A program made the translations under genes and the position numbers. Under the pieces are notes generated by a model. The model was not told the origin of the DNA, did not search any database, and worked only from the letters and a program-made list of their open reading frames with translations. This document shows, in pieces, positions 17,214 to 24,892 of a stretch of 64,000 bases of DNA. Position 1 is the first letter of the stretch, and each line of letters begins with the position of its first letter. The stretch comes from Algoriphagus boseongensis (GTDB lineage Bacteria > Bacteroidota > Bacteroidia > Cytophagales > Cyclobacteriaceae). The DNA lies in the NCBI RefSeq assembly GCF_004362805.1, contig NZ_SNYF01000007.1:248001-312000 (forward strand), in the 5' to 3' direction.

Positions 17214-19857
17214 CTTCGGTAATAGAACTCGGTTTGTAATATTTATGGATCATTTCAGCGACTAAGGCAGTCCAACCCGTCTGATGGGAAGCTCCAAGGC
17301 CTCGACCATTGTCTCCATGGAAATATTCGTAGAACAGGATATAATCCCTGAAATGGGGGTCTTCCTGGAATTTTTTACTTCCGTTGAAAACAGGCCTGTT
17401 ACCTTTTTCATCTTTGGTGAAAATCTTCATGCATCGCATGGAAAGCTCTTTGGCAATGATGTCAATGGTAAGGAAATTCCCCGAACCTGTAGGATACTCA
17501 ATCGAGAAATCCCCTCCATAGTAAAAGTCAAACTTCTTCAATGACTCAATAATCAGGTAATTAATCGGAAACCAAATCGGACCTCTCCAGTTGGAATTTC
17601 CGCCAAACATCCTTGTATCTGATTCTCCTGGGGTATACTTGATTGAAAGCGTATCCCCATTGATTTTCATCGTATAGGGATTTTTCTCATGGTATTTAGA
17701 AAGAGAGCGGATTCCAAATTCACTTAAAAACTCGGTGGAGTCCAGCATGCGACGGAGGACGTTTTTCATACGATGTCCTCGAAGCAAGGAAAAAAGCCTT
17801 CTTTTATCGTACCCTGGCTGAATCCAGCTCGATACCAAGGCAGCCAATTTGGGTTTTTCTTGAAGGAAAAAATCCAGTCGCTTTTTGAATTCAGGCAAGT
17901 TGTCGAAAAGATCTTCTCTTATTGGTTCTACTGCGAAAAGCGGAATCAAACCCACAATTGAGCGAACTTTTAGCTTTTTAGGATCCTTGCCTTCCACATG
18001 GAAAACGTCATAAAAGAAGCTATCCTCATCATCCCAAAGGGAAATGTGTTCTGAAGACATTTCATTCATTGCCCCTGCGATGTAAAGGAAATGCTCCAGG
18101 AATTTGGTGGCACTAAACTGATAGACCTTGTTGAATTCACAGAGATCAAGGGCAATTCTCAGCATGTTAAGTGAAAACATGGCCATCCAAGAGGTGCCGT
18201 CGGCTTGCTCCAATTTGCCTTGATAGTATTGAGCGTGGTTTCTGTCGAATAGGGAAATATTATCCAAGCCAAGGAAACCTCCCTCGAAAATGTTGTTTCC
18301 CTCGCTGTCTTTTCTATTTACCCACCAGGTAAAGTTGAGCATGAGCTTGTGCATGGCTCTCTCCAGGAATTCCTGATCGCCTTTTCCCCCATTGAGTTTT
18401 TTATCGATTTGATACACCCGCTGGACGGCATAGGCATGAACTGGAGGATTGACATCGGAGAAATTCCACTCGTAAGCAGGAATCTGCCCATTAGGGTGCA
18501 TATACCATTCATTGAGCAGAAGTAGCAGCTGGTTTTTTGCAAACTCCGGGTCGATTCTCGCGATGGGAATGCAATGGAAAGCCAAATCCCAGGCCGCATA
18601 CCAAGGGTATTCCCACTTATCCGGCATAGAGATGATGTCATAATTCTGAAGATGTCTCCAATGCTGATTTCGACCTTTTTTCCGCTGTGGGTGTGGAACA
18701 TATCTTCCCGGATCTCCCTCCAGCCAACGGTTTACATCGTAATAATAAAACTGCTTGGACCACATCAATCCGGCAAAAGCCTGTCTTTGGATCATTTTGT
18801 GATCCTGATCTGTCACCCGATTTTGGATGGTTTCGTAGAACTCATCAGCTTCTTTTTTACGGATTTCTATTTTTTCATGGCAGGCCTTTAAGGGTTGGTC
18901 CTCCATCTGATGCTGCATCCGTACCTTGATCTGATGCATTCCTCCAGCTGGAATTTCCAATTCATAAATCGCGGCGGCTTTGGTTCCCAGATTTTTTGGA
19001 TTTAGCTTGCTCTGATCTCCATGAATGATGAAATCATTCACCCCGTCTTTGGTGAATTTTCTTTCATTTGGTATTCCATAAAGCCTTTCACGGTTAGTCT
19101 CATTGTCGCAGAAGACTAGATTGTCATTGCTGCAAAAGGAGAAAATATAATTCCCGGATTTAGGATTAAAGGCCTTGACAGTATTATCGTTGATTTTGGA
19201 GATTTTAGGCATAAAAGGCTCATGCCCTGTAAACCAGGTTTTTCGAAACCAAATCGTAGGCATGGCCCAGAGCTTAGCTTTTTCAGGTCCTCTATTGTAA
19301 ATAGTGACCATAGCATAAATGTCCTCAGCGTCTTCCTTGGCGTATTCAATGAAAATGTCAAAATACCGGTCTTCATCAAAAATCCCGGTATCGATCAATT
19401 CATACTCAGTCTGAAGCTTTCCGGCCTTTTTATTTTCGTCGATTAGTTTTTGATAGGGAAATTCAGCCTGAGGATACTTATATAGCATCTTCATGTAGCT
19501 GTGCGTAGGAGAGGAGTCGAGATAGTAGTAGATTTCTTTTACATCTTCTCCATGATTTCCCTGATTACCCGTCAGGCCAAAAAGGCGCTCCTTGAGGAAG
19601 GGATCTTTTCCATTCCAAAAGGCCCAAGCAAGACAAAGTTTCTGTTTGTGATCAGAGATCCCTCCAATACCTTCTTCACCCCAGCGATAAGCTTTACTTC
19701 GGGCGTCGTCATGGGTTACATTTTCCCAAGCCGCTCCATCAGGACTGTAGTCTTCCCGCACGGTTCCCCATTGTCTTTCTGTAAGATAGGGGCCCCATTT
19801 TTTCCAGTGCTTTTTACGTTCCTTATCCTCTTGTAATCGAATATATTCAGCTAACAT
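17182..19857 (-). CDS. GH63-type glucosidase
   Basis: 891 residues, no signal peptide, so cytoplasmic. The C-terminal (alpha/alpha)6 barrel shows family landmarks: WRGPIWFPINYLIIESL at about 752-768 and ASHQTGWTALVAEM at about 853-866, as in GH63 glucosidases and the bacterial MGH1-like group. The N-terminal beta domain contains NQGNHGEDVKEIYYYLDSSPTHSY, frequent in bacterial 'glucosidase' annotations. Likely substrates are short alpha-glucosides or glucosylglycerate-like solutes; this is inference from the family. It is divergent from the BlaI/M56 pair, with 139 bases between starts that contain the BlaI operators, and overlaps rnhB by 32 bases. Confidence 0.85.
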   Translation of the reverse strand: MLAEYIRLQEDKERKKHWKKWGPYLTERQWGTVREDYSPDGAAWENVTHDDARSKAYRWGEEGIGGISDHKQKLCLAWAFWNGKDPFLKERLFGLTGNQGNHGEDVKEIYYYLDSSPTHSYMKMLYKYPQAEFPYQKLIDENKKAGKLQTEYELIDTGIFDEDRYFDIFIEYAKEDAEDIYAMVTIYNRGPEKAKLWAMPTIWFRKTWFTGHEPFMPKISKINDNTVKAFNPKSGNYIFSFCSNDNLVFCDNETNRERLYGIPNERKFTKDGVNDFIIHGDQSKLNPKNLGTKAAAIYELEIPAGGMHQIKVRMQHQMEDQPLKACHEKIEIRKKEADEFYETIQNRVTDQDHKMIQRQAFAGLMWSKQFYYYDVNRWLEGDPGRYVPHPQRKKGRNQHWRHLQNYDIISMPDKWEYPWYAAWDLAFHCIPIARIDPEFAKNQLLLLLNEWYMHPNGQIPAYEWNFSDVNPPVHAYAVQRVYQIDKKLNGGKGDQEFLERAMHKLMLNFTWWVNRKDSEGNNIFEGGFLGLDNISLFDRNHAQYYQGKLEQADGTSWMAMFSLNMLRIALDLCEFNKVYQFSATKFLEHFLYIAGAMNEMSSEHISLWDDEDSFFYDVFHVEGKDPKKLKVRSIVGLIPLFAVEPIREDLFDNLPEFKKRLDFFLQEKPKLAALVSSWIQPGYDKRRLFSLLRGHRMKNVLRRMLDSTEFLSEFGIRSLSKYHEKNPYTMKINGDTLSIKYTPGESDTRMFGGNSNWRGPIWFPINYLIIESLKKFDFYYGGDFSIEYPTGSGNFLTIDIIAKELSMRCMKIFTKDEKGNRPVFNGSKKFQEDPHFRDYILFYEYFHGDNGRGLGASHQTGWTALVAEMIHKYYKPSSITEDARTSTLFRS

Positions 19858-19936
19858 GTAGGTGTTCTAGGTTGAGCGAGTTTCGAAATTAGAACATTCT
19901 AGCTATTAACAGTAAAGAAAAATCAAGGGTTTTTTA

Positions 19937-19952
19937 TTCTACATTTGTAGAA
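19937..19952. promoter_or_regulatory. BlaI-type operator 1
   Basis: The 16-bp palindrome TTCTACATTTGTAGAA with TACA/TGTA half-sites fits the known BlaI/MecI operator form. Its TTTG (19944-19947) also serves as the -33 box of the blaI-like promoter. An identical copy lies 27 bases downstream. Confidence 0.85.
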
Positions 19953-19974
19953 TTTAATTTTTGTTCTACATTTG
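19944..19974 (+). promoter_or_regulatory. Bacteroidota sigma-70-type promoter of the BlaI/M56 pair
   Basis: TTTG (19944-19947), a 19-base spacer, then TACATTTG (19967-19974) matches the Bacteroidota consensus TTTG-N19/21-TAnnTTTG exactly. Both boxes lie inside the two operators, so repressor binding would block RNA polymerase. Transcription should begin about 19980, roughly 17 bases before the start codon. Confidence 0.8.
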
Positions 19975-19979
19975 TAGAA
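19964..19979. promoter_or_regulatory. BlaI-type operator 2
   Basis: Second copy of TTCTACATTTGTAGAA, identical to operator 1, with the -7 promoter box TACATTTG inside it. It ends 17 bases before the start codon of the repressor gene. Confidence 0.85.
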
Positions 19980-19996
19980 AGGAAATCGGTTGAATT

Positions 19997-20362
19997 ATGA
20001 AATTGACAGGAGCAGAAGAAGAATTGATGAATTATCTCTGGGATTTAAAGAAGGCCTACATGAAAGATTTATTGGATGCCTACCCCGAGCCTAAGCCCGC
20101 AGCAACCACCATTTCGACTTTATTGAAGCGGATGCAGGAAAAGGATTTTGTGGGCTACAACTCACAAGGAAAGTCCCGACAGTATTTTCCCTTGGTATCT
20201 AAAGAGAATTATTTTGCCAAGCATCTTCAAGGCCTGATCAAAAACTTTTTCAACGATTCCCCAGCTCAGTTTGCTTCATTTTTTGCGAAGCAAACTCAGT
20301 TTTCTTCCCAGGAACTTCAGGAGCTTAAATCTATTATCGAAGACCAAATTCAGGACCAATGA
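19997..20362 (+). CDS. BlaI/MecI/CopY family transcriptional repressor
   Basis: 121 residues, the usual length. The winged-helix domain occupies about residues 1-75 (AEEELMNYLWDLKKAYMKDLLDAY ... TTISTLLKRMQEKDFVGY), and the C-terminal part is the dimerisation region. The family represses its own operon and is inactivated by proteolysis triggered by the partner M56 protein. The stop overlaps the M56 start by four bases (ATGA). Two perfect operators overlap its promoter, so autorepression is well supported. No beta-lactamase gene is nearby; the divergent glucosidase gene is the only other candidate target in the window. Confidence 0.93.
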   Translation: MKLTGAEEELMNYLWDLKKAYMKDLLDAYPEPKPAATTISTLLKRMQEKDFVGYNSQGKSRQYFPLVSKENYFAKHLQGLIKNFFNDSPAQFASFFAKQTQFSSQELQELKSIIEDQIQDQ

Positions 20363-21597
20363 TCGCCTATTTACTGAAATCCATTCTTTGCCTTTTGGTT
20401 CTTTTGCTGATCCATAGGCTGATTTTGCAGCGAGAAGTCCTGCATCGATTTAATCGTTTTTTCCTTTTGGGAGCAGTAATTGGATCATTTTTGATCCCTT
20501 TAGTGACGATTGAAGTAGGTCAAGAACCTGTTATTCTGGAAATCACCGAAGATCTAGGCAAATGGGCTCCTGACTCACAAGAGGTTAATTTCTCTTCTTT
20601 GCTTTCTAATGAGGCAAAATCACCTATAAATGAACCGAAAAAGGCTTTCCCTTGGGTAGAACTTGGTTTTGGAATATATGGATTAATTAGTTTTCTGTTT
20701 TTTGTGCGCTTTATCCGGAATCTGAATTCTATTTATTGTCAGATTCGAAATCACACTCAAGTATCTTATAAGGGTGAAGTTTTGGTCTTGTTGAATAGAA
20801 ACACTTCTCCTTTTTCATTCCTGAAATACATCTTTGTTTCCAAATCCAATTTTGAGCAAGGAATTTCCGAGGCCGTGTTCCTCCACGAGAAATGCCATGT
20901 TAAGGAAAAGCATTCTTGGGATATACTTTTAATTGAGGCCTTGATGATACCTTTTTGGTTTCATCCTGGGTTGTATATGGCGAAACAGTCTGTTCGCTTG
21001 AACCATGAATTTATTGCAGATCAATTGGCATTAAAAGCCAGTTCTCTATCTATATACCAACAAGAATTATTAAATAACCTTTGTGGAAATTATAATCCTA
21101 TACTTAGCAGCAGCTTGAACTTTTCATTAACTAGAAAAAGATTAAAAATGATGACCAAGAAATCCAATCCCAACAAAATTAAACTCTCCTTTTTGGTGCT
21201 AATTCCAATTCTACTTGGGGTAGGATTTGTTTTTGCTGAAAAAGTTAAGGCTCCCATAAATGGTCAAATGGAAAAGGAGGCTAAAGTTTATACCCTTGTA
21301 AACACCACGACTTTCAAAGGTCACCAGCTAAAGGAATATTTGACCCTATATGGTCAATTCCAGACCAAAGTCAATGCAAACCGACTTTTCACCATGCCTT
21401 CTAATACTGAAATTGAGGCATTGAGGAAGGAATTCGATGCACTTCAAGCTAGCTTTTTGAAACTTTCTCTTGAGGAAAGAAAAAAAGTGCAGCGAGTGAG
21501 CTTTCCTTATGCCCGTATAGAAAAAGACGGTTTGGTTACCTACAAAAAGTTTGAAGATCTCACAGAGGAAGAACGTGCTACCCTGACGGGATGCTGA
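20359..21597 (+). CDS. M56 family antirepressor metallopeptidase (BlaR1/MecR1-like)
   Basis: 412 residues. Four predicted membrane helices lie at about 2-22, 34-54, 96-116 and 275-292. The zinc motif HEKCH (HExxH) is near residue 178, with the third ligand region NHEFIADQLAL near 217, so the protease domain looks active. After the last helix only about 120 residues remain, with no penicillin-binding sensor domain and no TonB C-terminal domain. The signal it senses is therefore unknown. It probably cleaves, or triggers cleavage of, the BlaI-like repressor encoded just upstream with a four-base overlap. Confidence 0.9.
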   Translation: MIAYLLKSILCLLVLLLIHRLILQREVLHRFNRFFLLGAVIGSFLIPLVTIEVGQEPVILEITEDLGKWAPDSQEVNFSSLLSNEAKSPINEPKKAFPWVELGFGIYGLISFLFFVRFIRNLNSIYCQIRNHTQVSYKGEVLVLLNRNTSPFSFLKYIFVSKSNFEQGISEAVFLHEKCHVKEKHSWDILLIEALMIPFWFHPGLYMAKQSVRLNHEFIADQLALKASSLSIYQQELLNNLCGNYNPILSSSLNFSLTRKRLKMMTKKSNPNKIKLSFLVLIPILLGVGFVFAEKVKAPINGQMEKEAKVYTLVNTTTFKGHQLKEYLTLYGQFQTKVNANRLFTMPSNTEIEALRKEFDALQASFLKLSLEERKKVQRVSFPYARIEKDGLVTYKKFEDLTEEERATLTGC

Positions 21598-21601
21598 AAG
21601 C

Positions 21602-22741
21602 CTAGCCAAAGACTGGGGAAGAATCAAATTCCCCATCTGGATTTTTCACGCCACTTTCTTGCTCGGCTGATACAATCAACTCACTAAGGATATTCGGCCA
21701 GGAATCGACCCATTGATGAAATTGAAAGGATACTTTGGTATCCTTTTTTTCTGCCTTTTCCAAAAGAGAAAAATCAAAAGAGTTGGATGCTATGCCGGCT
21801 CCGGAAGCCTCTCCGTCCAAAGCATTGCAAGCTTGCTCGTATTGCCCAGCCACCGGAATCATCAGGACAGGTTTACTCAAATACATCGCCTCGCAAACCG
21901 ATTCAAATCCTGCTGTACAAGCTAGACCTTTGCAAGCGGCCATATCCTGAAGAAATGTTTGGTCATTTACCCGGTGAAAAGAAAGATTGGGAAGCGGATA
22001 TTCGATTGGTTTGGCGGATTTCTTATCCCAGTAGGCTTTGATTTTTACCAGTGGATTCGATTTGGCAAAGGCCAATACTTCCTCTCCATACCCGGGATTC
22101 ACCATATAGGCCAGGAAAAAATCTTCCGTTTTTACCTCAAGTTTTCTCACCTCTTTTCTCAACAAAGGAGGGACCACCCGGAATTTGGAGTTAATCAAAT
22201 CGTTTTTAGGGAGAAAAGATAGAGCCAAAACCTGAACTGCTCCCAAAGCCGTTAGGTGGGTATTGAGTTGAAAAAGGAATTTGTCCCAAGGTTTTCCTTT
22301 GGCAAAAATGAATTCAGGATGATGGATTAAATATTGATGTCCGATGACCCAAAATCTCGAGTTTGGTCGGAATAAAAAATTGTAGAGTCCCCCCAAAAGG
22401 TCATAAAAATTGAGAATGACATCAGGATTTCGGGACTCCACGACTTGGTGGATAGTTTTTAGGCTTTTCCAAAAAGTAGGAGCCATCAGGGCGTTTTTTC
22501 GAATAGTTTTTCCGAGGAGGATTTTCTTTTGCTTTTTGTCGGCGACGAAGTTGGGACTATCGACCAAATGGATGGGAGCTTTGATCTCTCTGGAAAAGAA
22601 ATCGGGGATTTCCCTTCGCTTGCTTTTGCCGACGATGATTCCGCAAACTTCATGACCTTGACTTCGAAGGAGGTGATAGAATGCAATGGCTTGGGTCATA
22701 TGCCCCCGACCTTCTCCCTGAACGATAAATAGAAACCTCAT
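21602..22741 (-). CDS. GT-B glycosyltransferase family protein
   Basis: 379 residues. The N-terminus GEGRGHMTQA (9-18) is the glycine-rich acceptor-side loop of MurG-like GT-B enzymes, and TAGFESVCEAMYLSKPVLMIP (276-296) is the nucleotide-sugar binding region of the C-terminal Rossmann domain. It resembles the group annotated simply as glycosyltransferase family protein (MJ1255-like). Donor and acceptor are unknown. The start overlaps the stop of the upstream phosphoesterase (TGATG), so the two are translationally coupled, which suggests a joint lipid or glycan step at the membrane. Confidence 0.82.
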   Translation of the reverse strand: MRFLFIVQGEGRGHMTQAIAFYHLLRSQGHEVCGIIVGKSKRREIPDFFSREIKAPIHLVDSPNFVADKKQKKILLGKTIRKNALMAPTFWKSLKTIHQVVESRNPDVILNFYDLLGGLYNFLFRPNSRFWVIGHQYLIHHPEFIFAKGKPWDKFLFQLNTHLTALGAVQVLALSFLPKNDLINSKFRVVPPLLRKEVRKLEVKTEDFFLAYMVNPGYGEEVLAFAKSNPLVKIKAYWDKKSAKPIEYPLPNLSFHRVNDQTFLQDMAACKGLACTAGFESVCEAMYLSKPVLMIPVAGQYEQACNALDGEASGAGIASNSFDFSLLEKAEKKDTKVSFQFHQWVDSWPNILSELIVSAEQESGVKNPDGEFDSSPVFG

Positions 22742-23613
22742 CAGAATCGGAAATTTTCAGAATTCAAATCATCCTTTGGGATTTCGAAGGAAACCTTCTT
22801 TAAGGGTATTAAGTCGTCTTCCTCGGTGAGTCGCAGAGAAGTAGCTGGGGGCTCCTGATGGGAAATGGACTTGAAATCTATTTCACTGTAATAAATCAAC
22901 TGCCAGTTTCCTTCGTGATCCTCTGCCAAGGCGCTCATGGTTTCTACCCAATCACCAGAGTTCAGGTAGTGGATCCCGTCAATGATTCTATTTTCTGCTT
23001 TATGAATATGCCCACAAATGATCCCGTCACAACCCTTTGCTTTGGCCATTTTGGCAAGCTCGGTTTCGTATTCGTCGACGTAGGAGACAGCTTGTTTGAC
23101 CTTTCCTTTCACGTATTGAGAAAGTGAAAAATAGGGTAATCCTGACTTGAATCGGTAAAAATTCACTATTCTGTTGAGCCAAAGAAGAAAAGTATAACCC
23201 ATGTCCCCGAGGTAAGCAATCCACCTAAGGTTGGTAGTAATGCTGTCAAAGATATCCCCATGGGTGATGAAGTATTTCTTTCCACAAGATTCATAGGTCA
23301 TGTCAGTTAGAATATGGAGTCTACCGATTTGGAGAGGAAGGATTTGTTCCAAAAAATCATCGTGGTTTCCTCTCAGATAGTAGACGTTGGTATGATTGTT
23401 CTCAATCATTTTTAGGATTCTGTTAAAAAACCGGGTGTGTTTACGCTTCCAACTTCCAGATTTTTTGAGTTGCCACCCATCGATGATATCCCCGTTGAGA
23501 ATCAGGTTTTCGCACTGGTATTGCTTCAGGAATCTTGCAATTTCTTTGGCTTTGGAGCCTTTGGTACCCAGATGAACATCAGAAATGATGATTGTTTTAT
23601 AGGATGTCTTCAC
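22741..23613 (-). CDS. UDP-2,3-diacylglucosamine diphosphatase-like metallophosphoesterase
   Basis: 290 residues, starting with GTG (23613); no in-frame ATG precedes it. The five metallophosphoesterase motifs are intact: DVHLG (12-16), GDIID (41-45), GNHDD (82-86), THGD (117-120) and GHIH (201-204). Family members are usually annotated LpxH-like, but a more typical LpxH is encoded at 38127-38903, so this copy probably acts on a different phospho- or nucleotide-lipid. The last 60 residues are an extension rich in charged residues. It is coupled to the GT-B gene downstream. Confidence 0.85.
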   Translation of the reverse strand: MKTSYKTIIISDVHLGTKGSKAKEIARFLKQYQCENLILNGDIIDGWQLKKSGSWKRKHTRFFNRILKMIENNHTNVYYLRGNHDDFLEQILPLQIGRLHILTDMTYESCGKKYFITHGDIFDSITTNLRWIAYLGDMGYTFLLWLNRIVNFYRFKSGLPYFSLSQYVKGKVKQAVSYVDEYETELAKMAKAKGCDGIICGHIHKAENRIIDGIHYLNSGDWVETMSALAEDHEGNWQLIYYSEIDFKSISHQEPPATSLRLTEEDDLIPLKKVSFEIPKDDLNSENFRF

Positions 23614-23837
23614 TATACTGGTTTTGATCGAAAGTTATTCTCCCGATGTAATTCCATGATGTCTAAAGTGTTAAGGGTTTGTTTTGATTTTGATTTTTAT
23701 TCGATTAGGTGTGAATTTTTTATTATCCAGATGTGAAAATTTCAGTCCAAAGAAAAATTTATTTTTGTCAGTTCCCATTTGTGACATTTTCTTTATTTAC
23801 TTAATATAGCCTTTCAGCTTATTTTTAAACTAATTTT

Positions 23838-24797
23838 ATGGATATCAGCATCGTTTTAGAATGGGAAAATGCAATCTTATCTGAGTTGGACAGAACTTCT
23901 CAACTACTTGTTCAAATTTTTAAACAAACCTCAACTCGAAATGAATCCTTTGAGCTGTTAGTATTGCATAATGAAAATCAGGTTAGTGGAGTTTTTATCA
24001 AGGATTTTATTGACAGATGCGTTTCTGAAAATAGTCTTGAGGTAAATCTTCCCATTCATATTGTCGATGTTCAAGAAGCACACTATTTCCAATTGAAGAA
24101 TCAAGGTGTAAAACTGGCAAAGGGAGAGAAAATTATTTTTTTTGACAGCGATATTGTCCCAGAAGAAAACTGGATGGAGGTGATTTTAGAAGTTCATTCG
24201 AAGTTTCCGAAATCAATTATTTCAGGATATTCCTACATTGATTTTAGTGATTGGATTGGGAAAGCGTTTTCCTTATCCTGGTTCTTTCCTTTGCCTCCAG
24301 AAGATTCCAAACTAGAAAAAGTCGAGCTTGTATTTTCCAATAATTACATCGCTCCAAGGAAAGTTCTGCTGGAAAATCCCTATCCCGAGATGAAAGAAGG
24401 AGTTACTAGAGGGGCAGATGTTATTTTGTGGGAAAGATTGATAAAAAAAGGGGTCGAACTTTATAAACATAGCGGAGCAAGGGCCTCGCATCCTGCTCCA
24501 AATGGGCTAAACCATTTTTTCAAGCGTGCTTTGGCTGAAGGAAGAGATGATTATCAGCGCTTATATGAACCTGAGTTTGCTGTAAACCACCCTTTTTCGA
24601 GATTTACCAAAATTTACCTTTTCCGAAGTAGAAAGGCTCTGAAATCCCCCTTTGTAAATGGTAAAAGAGTCAATCTAAAGTCTTATGAAATCCCCATTGC
24701 TGCTGGGACAATGGTGTTTTATTACCAATTGTATTTTTTTGGGGGATTAACAGCAAAACTATTCCCCTCCTTAGCCAAATCGAGTTGGAGAATCTAG
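23838..24797 (+). CDS. Glycosyltransferase family 2 protein
   Basis: 319 residues. A GT-A fold with the metal-binding DSD motif at 103-105 (KIIFFDSDIVPEENW) and a C-terminal half with GVTRGADVILWERLIKKG that fits the acceptor side. The opening is atypical: MDISIVLEWENAIL rather than the usual VSVIIPTYN, so it belongs to a divergent branch. No membrane helix except a possible weak one near the C-terminus (about 283-300). Alone between two unrelated genes; substrate unknown. Confidence 0.8.
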   Translation: MDISIVLEWENAILSELDRTSQLLVQIFKQTSTRNESFELLVLHNENQVSGVFIKDFIDRCVSENSLEVNLPIHIVDVQEAHYFQLKNQGVKLAKGEKIIFFDSDIVPEENWMEVILEVHSKFPKSIISGYSYIDFSDWIGKAFSLSWFFPLPPEDSKLEKVELVFSNNYIAPRKVLLENPYPEMKEGVTRGADVILWERLIKKGVELYKHSGARASHPAPNGLNHFFKRALAEGRDDYQRLYEPEFAVNHPFSRFTKIYLFRSRKALKSPFVNGKRVNLKSYEIPIAAGTMVFYYQLYFFGGLTAKLFPSLAKSSWRI

Positions 24798-24892
24798 TTT
24801 TCGATATACAATGAATCAATTTTTATTTGAGCGGTACCTTTTGTAGAGTTTTGACTTTTTAGCTTCGCTTCCAAAGAAAAAATGGAACGAAA

